From positions 6,318,001 through 6,382,000 of the forward strand of contig NZ_CP114036.1 of assembly GCF_026898115.1 (NCBI RefSeq): a stretch of DNA of 64,000 nucleotides, in the 5' to 3' direction. Below are positions 34,702 through 43,600 of this stretch, piece after piece. The notes below the pieces were generated by a model. It was not told the origin of the DNA and searched no databases. It saw nothing but the letters and a program-made list of their open reading frames with translations. The position numbers and the translations under genes are program-made. How positions within the stretch are numbered: position 1 is the stretch's first letter; every line of letters starts with the position of its first letter. Source of the stretch: Streptomyces sp. S465. Its GTDB lineage: Bacteria; Actinomycetota; Actinomycetes; Streptomycetales; Streptomycetaceae.

Positions 34702-34926
34702 CTACAGGTTGTCGAAGTCTCCGGCGGCCATTCCGGCTTTGAACGCCTTCCACTCGCCGGAGGTGAAGCAGAGATGGGGGCTCGAGGGGTTCTTCGAGTC
34801 ACGGACGGCCACCCCGCCGTTGGGGAGGGCTGCCAGTTCGAAACACTGGCCATTGTTGGCGGTGAAGCTGCTCTTCTGCCAGGAGAGCGTGGCAGGGTCG
34901 ATCGAGTAGAGGTCTATCTTCTCCAT
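34702..34926 (-). CDS. DUF397 protein
   Basis: A 74-residue DUF397 protein with the typical WQKSSFTANNGQCFELA and VAVRDSKNP segments and the FTSGEWKAFKAG end. DUF397 proteins are encoded next to XRE regulators with DUF5753 domains throughout Streptomyces and are proposed to act as their partners or antagonists. The ATG at 34926 starts three bases after the stop of the XRE gene, indicating an operon. The function in this locus is unknown; proximity to pglY suggests, but does not prove, regulation of the defence genes. Confidence 0.93.
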   Translation of the reverse strand: MEKIDLYSIDPATLSWQKSSFTANNGQCFELAALPNGGVAVRDSKNPSSPHLCFTSGEWKAFKAGMAAGDFDNL

Positions 34927-34929
34927 CAG

Positions 34930-35805
34930 TCAGCTGTCCCTGTTCCTCGTGTGAGCGATGACGTCACGGCTCACCTCCGGAGAGAGGGCCGCATCGGCAA
35001 GGCTGCGGAAGAGTCGATGTAGGCGGCGCAGATCTCGTGGGTCGTCCATAGTCAAGCTACCAGCGACGGACTCACCGAAGGCCACGTCGGGAACGTCCTC
35101 GTCCGAGAACTGCAGAATCATGAACGCCGAGATCTGAGCGGCTTGTTCACCCTTCTCGTAAGGGACGATGCGGAGATCAACGCTCGGGTGCGTCGAGATC
35201 TCCAACAGGTGCTCCAGCTGCTCCCGATGTGTGCGCTCGCCCCCTACCTGGAAGTCGAGTGCGGCCTGCGCGATCACGTAGTGGCACTCAAGCGGGGACT
35301 CGGTGTCGTGCAGACAGTTCCGCTGCCGCAGACTGCGCACCTCGACAAGAGCCTCGATTTGGTCTGGCCCCAACGAGGCAAAGCCCACGCCAGTGACGGC
35401 CTGTGCGTACGCTTCGGTCTGCAACAGTCCCGGCACGATGCCGACTTGGTACTCGTGGACGGTGGAGGCTGCTGCTTCGAACCCGAGGAAGCGTTCGTAC
35501 TGCGCGCTGATGACCTCGCTGTACCGAGCCCACCATGGCTGCTGCCGTTCCCGCGCGGCAGCGTGCAACTCGGCGAGTTCGTCGCGCTGGTCGCCGGGCA
35601 CCTCGTAAAGATCCATGAGCTGAGCGAAGTGCTCCTGGGAGCACACGCGCTTCCCGTTCTCGATGCGGCTGATCAAAGAGACGTCGCAGCCGAGTGCGGC
35701 TGCGACCTCTGCGATCGTGTAACGCTTGGTCTCGCGGCGCAGGCGGCGTAAGGCTCTGCCGAACGTTACGCGAGACATCAGCAGCGTGCTGTTGCCGTTA
35801 CTCAT
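34930..35805 (-). CDS. XRE family regulator with DUF5753 domain
   Basis: A 291-residue regulator. The helix-turn-helix is at residues about 14-68 (FGRALRRLRRETKRYTIAEV, then ALGCDVSLISRIENGKR). The DUF5753 ligand-like domain follows, with the diagnostic EYQVGIVPGLLQTEAYA segment. ATG at 35805 follows GAGGAGCAGCA. It forms a regulator/DUF397 operon placed between pglX and pglY and diverges from an ATPase-fold gene. A perfect 16-bp palindrome in the divergent gap is a likely binding site. Confidence 0.93.
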   Translation of the reverse strand: MSNGNSTLLMSRVTFGRALRRLRRETKRYTIAEVAAALGCDVSLISRIENGKRVCSQEHFAQLMDLYEVPGDQRDELAELHAAARERQQPWWARYSEVISAQYERFLGFEAAASTVHEYQVGIVPGLLQTEAYAQAVTGVGFASLGPDQIEALVEVRSLRQRNCLHDTESPLECHYVIAQAALDFQVGGERTHREQLEHLLEISTHPSVDLRIVPYEKGEQAAQISAFMILQFSDEDVPDVAFGESVAGSLTMDDPRDLRRLHRLFRSLADAALSPEVSRDVIAHTRNRDS

Positions 35806-35899
35806 TGCTGCTCCTCATGTTGGGTGACCGGCCTAAAAGTTGCCCTGTAACCGGACATGTGCGGTCTAAAGGGCGTCGGAAGCGAACGACACCTATCGT

Positions 35900-35915
35900 C
35901 GTGTCAATTGACACG
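35900..35915. promoter_or_regulatory. Perfect 16-bp palindrome, candidate XRE operator overlapping a -35 element
   Basis: CGTGTCAATTGACACG is exactly self-complementary and stands in the 220-base gap between the divergent XRE and ATPase genes. The TTGACA it contains at 35908-35913 could serve as a -35 for the plus-strand gene. AT-rich symmetry inside high-GC DNA supports a protein-binding function. Confidence 0.65.
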
Positions 35916-36025
35916 TCCGGTGACTTGACGATGCCAAGGCGTGAGGTGCAGCTTAGCTCCTGTGACGCAATGCGCTCAACTGAATGCTGAGTGTGTTCGA
36001 AGTCCCTGCGTGCGCAGAGAGACGC

Positions 36026-36757
36026 ATGGGACGGCTGACGACCGAGCAAGCTCCCACCCCTCATGCGGGGTTCGGACTGCTCGCTGGACCGGTGGGAGCT
36101 GTCATGGGTGAAGTTCGCGAAGTGAAATTCCGGCTGTCTCGTCGGCGGAGCAGTGTTCCGAGGGCGCGTGCGTTAGCGCATTCCGTGCTCGGTGACTGGG
36201 GTATCGGGCAGGCGGCGCACACGGCGGAGTTGGTCCTCTCGGAGCTGGTGACCAATGCGATGCGCGTGCGGGTTCCGCGTGACCGGCTGGTCGGAGTGCG
36301 GATCGCATGGCTGCCGGAAGACGGCCTCCTGCGCCTGGAGGTCAGCGACGCAGGCGAAGGAAAGCCCGAGGTGCGGGCGCCCGGGGAGGACGAGACGGGC
36401 GGGCGAGGGCTGCTGCTCGTGGAGGCGCTGGCTGATCGTTGGGGTTTCGAGCAACGGGCGTGCGGGATCGGAAAAACGGTCTGGGCGGAGCTGCAGGCCC
36501 CCGACCTCGGTACGGGCCGCGACGGGATCGAGGTGGCTGCGGTAGCGGTCCGTGAGGGTCAGTGCGTACGAGTGTGGGGCGCTTGGCGAACGGTTCGAAG
36601 GGTGGACACTGAGCGTTCTGCGTCGGGCGGCAGTTGCACCGTCGTGCTTGAGTTGGACGACGGTTTCGAACTGCGGGTCGGTACCGACGCGCCGTTGACC
36701 GTACGACAGCCGGGTGCGTCCTCACCGCGCAAGGGCGGGGAGGACGCATCGGGATAG
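36026..36757 (+). CDS. HATPase-fold anti-sigma/regulatory ATP-binding protein
   Basis: A 243-residue protein of the RsbW/SpoIIAB-like HATPase group that is abundant in Streptomyces. Key motifs are VLSELVTNAMRVRV (N box), LEVSDAGEGKPEV (G1 box) and GRGLLLVEALADRWGF (G2 box), followed by GKTVWAEL. About 70 extra residues follow the ATPase domain. ATG at 36026 is chosen because AGAGAG lies just upstream, with an earlier in-frame ATG at 35984. It converges with pglX, four bases apart. A role controlling a sigma factor or the neighbouring XRE system is inferred. Confidence 0.85.
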   Translation: MGRLTTEQAPTPHAGFGLLAGPVGAVMGEVREVKFRLSRRRSSVPRARALAHSVLGDWGIGQAAHTAELVLSELVTNAMRVRVPRDRLVGVRIAWLPEDGLLRLEVSDAGEGKPEVRAPGEDETGGRGLLLVEALADRWGFEQRACGIGKTVWAELQAPDLGTGRDGIEVAAVAVREGQCVRVWGAWRTVRRVDTERSASGGSCTVVLELDDGFELRVGTDAPLTVRQPGASSPRKGGEDASG

Positions 36758-36761
36758 CTGC

Positions 36762-39700
36762 TCAGCCCTTGGCTCGGCGCCGGCCACGAGTAGCCGTGGC
36801 AGGCCGCCAGGCCCGCAGATCGTCATCGGTGAGGCCGTGTTCTCCCTGCTGGGTGGCGCGATAGCCCGCGAAGAAGGCTGCGGGGGAGCTGCCGTAGAGC
36901 GGGTCGAAGTCGTTATGCCACTGGTCGAGCCAAGGCTGAAGTTCGAGCAGACCCGCGAGCAGCGGCGTCATCTCCTCGGAAGACAGCCCGTCGTGGTTCG
37001 TGAAGTACGTGGCGAGCGCCTGCGCCTGCTCTCGGTGGTCCCAGCCCGCCCAACCGAACAGCTTCGGCGTCCCGGAGATCGCGCCGGTCGCATACGAGAT
37101 GAACCGCTCCTTGGGCACGTCCAGCTTGCCTCGGGCGCGCCAGTAGGACGGCTTGAGGAAATCGGCAGAGGTGTACTTCGGCGGCACGGGGATCGTGTCC
37201 CGGATCTTCCGCTTGGCGGGCTCGTCCGGGGCGGCATCCTCCTTCCGCTGGAGATCCCAGACATGCTCCCAGTCTTCGCGCTTCTTCAAGCCGCTGGGCT
37301 TGTAGCGGAGCGCGGGGAGGAACGGCACGTGCTCCTCGGTGAGGAGGTCGGCCACGACAGTTGCTAGCTCTGTGCGGGGTGCGTACAGCTCCGCAACGGA
37401 TACGAAGTCCTCATCGAGGGACAGCGCGGAGGTGAGCTGCTCGAGGGTGAGGATGGTCGGCTGTCCGTCGGGGAACCACAGCTCGCGGTTCTCCATCCGG
37501 TCCAGCAACCAGGACTTGAGCGCACGCTCCTGGAGGACGTCCCACCCTTCGGTTGCCCAGCGCCGCTTGTACTCGGGGCGCTCCACCATGCCGATAGCAC
37601 GGGACGTCTCGATAACGTCGATGCGTTTCTGGACGATGGCCTTGTAGGCGTCGGACCAGTGGTCGGGCAGCTCGGTGATGGGAATGGAGTTGTGCCGCTT
37701 GAACCACTCGCCGGATGCCTCGCCCTTCTCGACGCGACGGGCGAGTACGATCTCGAAGGCGCGCTCGCCGAGGGCGAGCTCGGGGACTTCGGTCTCGGGG
37801 GCAGTTAGATCCTCAGAGTGCAGGTTGTAGAGAGAATAGACCTGCCAATCCAGTTCCTCTTGTGTAGCAATCATCCGGGCACGGGTGGCGTGCCAGGCAG
37901 CGCGTGCCTCTCCTAGTGAGGCTGCAGTCGGCAGGGAGCCAGTAGTAAGCGCGGAAGGAGAGGTCCCAGCGAAATCTTGGACAACGGCGTCGAGGGCGAT
38001 TGAAAGGCCGGTAGGGTATTCAATGGGTAGGGGAAATCGGGCGACGTTGCTTCCATTGAACTGATGGAATTGTTCCCACATTTCAGTCTTGATGCCCGAC
38101 TGATGCCCTTCACTGCCTTTGCTGTGGCACATCATCTTGAGCCAGAAGCCAGCTGTGGAACTATTAAGTAGCCCAAGTAGCTGAAGATGACTCTTCTCGT
38201 TTGCTTCATTCTGAAGCTTGATCATAGGGGCCGTTTGTTTGAATACCTTACCGCCCCGATCCAGCGCGAAGTGATTGTGTGTGGATACTTCGGCGAAGGT
38301 GATAGATCGCGGCGCTCGCAATTTATCGCGGTACAGTTCTCCGTATTCGTACCACTGGATTGCGGGGATAGTTTCAATGAACTTTCCAAAGCGCTTCCGT
38401 CGTTGTAGGATGCGTCGGCTCGGCCACATTCTCCGTATAATTGCTGGGATGGTCGCTGGCTTTACGGTCTCAAGTTCGTGGTCATACGGCCAGATGCTAG
38501 TAATCTCAGGTGTGATGCAATAGTCGCGAACTGCATCTCCCGTTACCATTGGGATTGTCTGTTCGATTCTGTAACGTTGAGCGGATGAGGTGTTGGGGAA
38601 GAAGAATGCGCCGTCCTCGGCGGTGATCCCACCGAATCCGATATCTAGAGCAAGAATTTGGCGCAGACGGGTGGTGTCTTTTTCCACTTGCTCTACAAGT
38701 TCGAGGCCGCCATTCATTAGGATCCAAGGCTGCTTGCCAAAATACCGATCACGTTCGAGGTCATCAACCGATACCCAAGAGTCCAGCGAACCCGGCTGGT
38801 CGATCTGGCTGATGATCGACTTCCAGACCTTTCCCTCAGATGCATTTTTAGGTACCGAGGGCTCACCTTGGATGCTCCGGACGGTACGGATCCTGCCCCT
38901 TCGCTGTCTTCCTGAGCGGCGTCGTCCCACCAGAATCACTGTGGGTGTTCCATGCCCTGGAATGTAAGCACCTGATGTGTCAATGACTTCGGTGAGCTCG
39001 ATCTTATGGGCAAAGTATTCTTCGATCAGCCTTTTCCCGAACTCTCGCTTCATGAAGGAATTTGCCGTGATCTGGCCGACCATGCCGTAGCCGCGGCCGT
39101 CGGGGCTCCCAGTTTTCGCTAGTTGGAAGAATCGCTCGGCAAAGGGGACGGACAATGCATATTTTCCTGCGCAGGAAGCATAGAGTTCACGGTATAGTGC
39201 GTTAAGTTTCTCGTCCTTAACCGTAATGTAGGGCGGGTTGCCCACCACTACGTCGTACCGCCCCTGCTCAAGAATGCGCGGGTACTCGTGCACGTCCTCG
39301 GTCGCGTACGAGAACTCCGCCAGCGGATCCCCTGACTCCTCACCCAGCAGCGTCATCTCAAGCTGCCGCGCTTTAATCAGCGAGTCGCCTACCGCCAGGT
39401 GTATCGGCCAGTCGTACCTACCCGCCTCTGCCAGCGTCCGCACACCAGAAGCTGCCATCCCCGCAACCAGCAGCCGGAACCGCGCAATCGCCACCGCGAA
39501 CGGGTTGATGTCCACCCCGTGCACCGCGTTCAGCGCATCCCGCACCCGCTCATGCACATCCCGCCCCGGCTCCCGCTCCGCGAACAGCCGGACCATCCGC
39601 CGAAACGCGCCCAGCACAAAGTGCCCCGACCCGCACGTCGGGTCGATCATCTTCAGCTCGCCGAACTTCCCGCCCAGCTCCCGCACCACGGGGTCCATCG

Positions 39701-40535
39701 TCCGGTCGAGGATGAACTCCTCCACGAACTCCGGGGTCTGGAGCAGCGCGTACGTCTTCCGTGCCGACTCCGACAGCCACTGGTACAGGTCGCCCAGGAA
39801 CCGGGTGTCCCACCCCTTCGTGGGGTCGTCCTCATCCAGCGGATCGGTGAAGTCATGGACCAGCCGGTCGGCGTCCTCCCCCTCACCCCGCTCACGCCAG
39901 AACTCCACCAGCGCCCGCGCCGCGTCATGCGACAGCGGAATCTGGTACAGCGGATTGCGCCGCTTGTCGAACAGCAGCTTCCCGGCCTGCCCTGCGCCCA
40001 GTTCCTCGAACGCCCGCTCCAGCCAGCCTCGGTACGTCGGGTCCGGGTCCTCCTCCACGTACTGCGCGTACCGGGCTTCCGCCAGGTCCCGACGCTCCGC
40101 GTCCGGGCCCGTCAGAAACGGCTCCTCAACCAGCCGGTTGTCCTCGCAGAACCGCACGAACACCGTGCCCAGCACCCACGCCACCGCGACCTGCGTGACC
40201 CGCTCGTCCAGCCACGCGTTCCACGTCGCCGCCGTACGCCCCAGCTTGCGCGCCTCGTCGTACTCGGCCCGCAGCTTGCCCGCGACCGCGTCGGCCGCTC
40301 GCACCCGCTCCACGCGGTCCGCCGACAACTCACCCTCAGCCGAACCCGAACCCAACCGCGCATCCAGCCACGCACTCCACCTCGGAGTCGCCGGATCCGC
40401 CTTGCTCGCCTTCTCGAACTCCTGCCGCAGCGGTTTGAGAACCGACTCCCCGTCCTTGACCTGCTTGGCGAGATCCACCTCGATCGCCTTGACCTGCTTG
40501 ATCAGGTCGGTCCGCAGCGCGGCAGCGTCAATCAC
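36762..40535 (-). CDS. pglX: PglX DNA adenine-N6 methyltransferase of type 2 BREX
   Basis: A 1257-residue methyltransferase that marks host DNA so BREX ignores it. Motif I is DPTCGSGHFVLGAF at about residues 292-305 and motif IV is VVGNPPYITVKDE near 427-439, as in N6-adenine enzymes. The N-terminal 290 residues are helical. The part after NPPY to about residue 895 is expected to carry the target-recognition region. That part has much lower G+C (38161-38220 counts 25 of 60 G/C) than the flanks, suggesting exchange with foreign DNA. It lies 69 bases after pglW on the same strand. Confidence 0.95.
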   Translation of the reverse strand: MIDAAALRTDLIKQVKAIEVDLAKQVKDGESVLKPLRQEFEKASKADPATPRWSAWLDARLGSGSAEGELSADRVERVRAADAVAGKLRAEYDEARKLGRTAATWNAWLDERVTQVAVAWVLGTVFVRFCEDNRLVEEPFLTGPDAERRDLAEARYAQYVEEDPDPTYRGWLERAFEELGAGQAGKLLFDKRRNPLYQIPLSHDAARALVEFWRERGEGEDADRLVHDFTDPLDEDDPTKGWDTRFLGDLYQWLSESARKTYALLQTPEFVEEFILDRTMDPVVRELGGKFGELKMIDPTCGSGHFVLGAFRRMVRLFAEREPGRDVHERVRDALNAVHGVDINPFAVAIARFRLLVAGMAASGVRTLAEAGRYDWPIHLAVGDSLIKARQLEMTLLGEESGDPLAEFSYATEDVHEYPRILEQGRYDVVVGNPPYITVKDEKLNALYRELYASCAGKYALSVPFAERFFQLAKTGSPDGRGYGMVGQITANSFMKREFGKRLIEEYFAHKIELTEVIDTSGAYIPGHGTPTVILVGRRRSGRQRRGRIRTVRSIQGEPSVPKNASEGKVWKSIISQIDQPGSLDSWVSVDDLERDRYFGKQPWILMNGGLELVEQVEKDTTRLRQILALDIGFGGITAEDGAFFFPNTSSAQRYRIEQTIPMVTGDAVRDYCITPEITSIWPYDHELETVKPATIPAIIRRMWPSRRILQRRKRFGKFIETIPAIQWYEYGELYRDKLRAPRSITFAEVSTHNHFALDRGGKVFKQTAPMIKLQNEANEKSHLQLLGLLNSSTAGFWLKMMCHSKGSEGHQSGIKTEMWEQFHQFNGSNVARFPLPIEYPTGLSIALDAVVQDFAGTSPSALTTGSLPTAASLGEARAAWHATRARMIATQEELDWQVYSLYNLHSEDLTAPETEVPELALGERAFEIVLARRVEKGEASGEWFKRHNSIPITELPDHWSDAYKAIVQKRIDVIETSRAIGMVERPEYKRRWATEGWDVLQERALKSWLLDRMENRELWFPDGQPTILTLEQLTSALSLDEDFVSVAELYAPRTELATVVADLLTEEHVPFLPALRYKPSGLKKREDWEHVWDLQRKEDAAPDEPAKRKIRDTIPVPPKYTSADFLKPSYWRARGKLDVPKERFISYATGAISGTPKLFGWAGWDHREQAQALATYFTNHDGLSSEEMTPLLAGLLELQPWLDQWHNDFDPLYGSSPAAFFAGYRATQQGEHGLTDDDLRAWRPATATRGRRRAKG

Positions 40536-40604
40536 GTCGTCACATCTCCCATGTTCCCCGTTGTCCCCAATGTCCCTATTGCCTCGGCAGCTCCCGCCCC
40601 GCCG

Positions 40605-43600
40605 CTAGCCGTCCTCCGGCGCACCACCCGCCGACGCCTCGGCCCGGTGGGCGTTGGTCACCCACGACTCGGGCAACTCGACCCATTCTCCCAGCCCTGA
40701 CTGGTACGGCACAGCGACGGGGCCCAGCCTCGGCGGTCGTGCCGGGTCGTTCTGCGGGCACAGCAGCCACAGCCCGCGCCCTCCGTCCCGCGCCGCGTCG
40801 GCCAGCCGCTCCAGCACCGCCATCGCGTCGTACCGCGCGAACGCACCCGCGTCGGTCAGCAACACAGGAGACCCCGAGCCCGACCCCCGCGCCCCCGACA
40901 CCAGCTCCCGCAGCCGGGGCTCCACCGCGCCCCAACTCGTCCGCGCGTACTCGCCGAACCGCATCGCCGCCTTCGACCCCGGCTCCGCCGCGTCCGCGCG
41001 CAGGATGGTCTCCCACGTCGGCTTCGGCCGCTGGTCCACCTGCTCGTGCAGGGCCCGCAGGAACAGTTCGGTCACCGACACCACTTCCGCGCCGAAGCGG
41101 TCCGACGTCAGCTCGCGCACCGCGCGGCCCGCCAGCCCCGTCCGTACCGTCAGCACCCGGAAACCGTCCCGGCGGGCCGAGGCGAGCAGCCGCTCCTCGG
41201 CCACCGCCGCGCCCGCGAGCTGAGGGTCGTCGGAGTAGCGGTGCGCGGTGAGGATGCCGGTCGCCTGGCGGGCCGCGTCCGACGACAGGTACGTGGACTG
41301 GCCGTCCCGCTGGCGCGGGATGTAGCGCAGCGTCCCGTGGCCCTCGCGGGTCTTCAGCTCCAGGTCGAACCCGGCCTCCCGCAGCGCCCGCGTCAGCGGC
41401 CCGTCCGTCGGCAGCGCGTGCCCGCGCCGCTCGTTCAGCAGCTCGGGGAAGCGGGCCCGGACCCGCTCGTGGATGTCCTTGGCCGTGAGCCCCGGCTGCC
41501 GCTCGTCCGGCATTCCGGGGATGCGCGGCACCAGGCCGGCCTGGGTGAGGCGCAGCGCCCGTACGAGCGGTAGATCGCGGGGGTAGATCTCCAGGCGGGG
41601 CGTCGCGGCGGCCCGGCGCGAGGCGGCGGCGGCGATCTCGACAATGCGCCGCTCGTCCCACTCCACGGCCGCGCTCGGAGGCGCGATAGCGCCCAGCTCG
41701 GCCAGCACCGTGGCCGCGGTCGGCAGGGTGTCCAGCTTGGCCAGCCGGTCGGCGACCTTGCCCAGCCGCTGGGCGTAGTGGAGCAGACCGGGCCCGGACG
41801 GGGTCTCAGGGGCGTCGTCGGGGCCGACCTCCAGGGCCAGCAGGCCCGCCCCCATGCCCTCGTCGGCCGCGTCCCGGTTCGGCGCGTGCTGGAACTCGGC
41901 CTCCTCCGGTACGAGTTGCTCGACCTCGACCACCGCGCGTACGGCGGCCAGCGCCAGGGCCCTGCGCTGTTCGCGCTCCGGGAGCTGGGTGCCGCGACGT
42001 ACCGCCAGGGCATCGGCGATCTCCGCCGCGGAGGCGACCCGGCCCAGGTCCCGCAGCAGATCCAGGATCTCGGCGCGCAGCACCCGCACCGCCGGGTTCC
42101 TCTTCCACCGGGTGCGCTGGGTCTTCAGCATCTGGGGGATGCGGCCGGCCGACAGCCCCAGCGCGCCGGCCACGTCCTTCTGCTTGGGCCAGACGCCGAT
42201 GTCGGGCAGGGCGCCGTGCTCATCGGGGAGCCGGAGCAGCAGCCGCACCATCTCGCACTCGTTGCGGTTCGCCCCGTCCTTCTTCAGCTCCGGTACGAAG
42301 ATGGTCGCGAGCGTGTCCAGGGTGACCCTGCGCAGGGCGCGTTCGGGGAGGCCCTCCGCGTTGCCGTTCTCCGCGATCGCGGTCGCCAGCGCGGCCTCCG
42401 CGGCCGACAGCTCCTCCTTCGCGTCCTTGCGTCCCTCGGGGGTGAGCGGGGCGGCGGGCTGTTCGGCGAGCCGCTGCCGCCACTCCTTGATGCGGCGGAG
42501 CACTTCCTTCCGGGTCTTGGCGCCCAGCCCGGGTGCGTTGACGAGCTGATGGCGGCTGTAGTCGAGCAGACCACCGACGTCGTTGACGCGCAGGCCGTAG
42601 ACGAAGGACTGGGCGGCCGGGCTGAGGCCCGAGGCCGAGATGGGGGTCCCGCGGTCGGCCTCGGCCGCCAGCCGGTCGCGCTGCTGCTCGGCGCTCTCCT
42701 CCTCGGCGGCCGGGATCGGGGCTTCCTGGGCCTTGGCCGGCGTCCCCCCGGTGCCGCCCGTACCGCCGCCCGTGCCGCTCGGCGTGGTGGTGGGCTGACG
42801 GGAGCGGCGGGACGACGGCTTCGCCTCGTCCATGGCCAGGAAGATCTTCTTCCAGGCGTCCCGCATCGGCTTGAGATCGGGATAGCGCTGAGCCGCGTCC
42901 CGGTGCAGGGCCTTGCGGAAGAAGGCGACGAGGCCGTCGCGCACCGCCGGGTCGAAGGCATCGGCCGCGATCTTCGGGTGCGGCTCCTTCTTGGCATCCG
43001 TCTGGCGCGGCGAGACCCTGCCGTCGCCCCAGACCGGAAGCTCCCGTGAGGCCATCTCGTGCAGGGTGACGGCCAGGGCGTACCGCTCGGCGTGCCCGTC
43101 GTACACCGAGCGCTCGGTGAGCGTGCCGATGAACGGGTCCAGATAGCCGTCCGTCCCGGCCCCGGTCTCCTGTACCGGGTAGCCGGCCAGCGAGAAGTCG
43201 ATGAGGACCAGCTCACGGGTGCGGTTCGGGCGGATGCGGATCGCGATGTTGTCCGGCTTGATGTCGCGGTGCCACACGCCCTCGCCCTCGAGGAAGTCCA
43301 CCGCGCCGAACAGATAGTCCCCGTACGCCTCGAGCTGGTCCACGGACAAGCGGCCGAACTCCCGGAGCTGGCGGGCGACAGTCTCCTCGCGCCGCCTGCT
43401 CCTGCGCTCACCGGGCGCGGCCGGTTCGCCGTCGGCCTCGCGCTCGTTCCCGACGTACTCCATGACCAGGACGGTGCGGCCGCCGATGCGCTGCGGCTCC
43501 GGCTCGATGAGGCGGATGATCCGCGAATCCGGGCGCAGCCGCCCCATGATCTCGGCCTCGCGGGCGAGCATTTCGCCCTTGCTGTCCGAGTTGGCGACCT

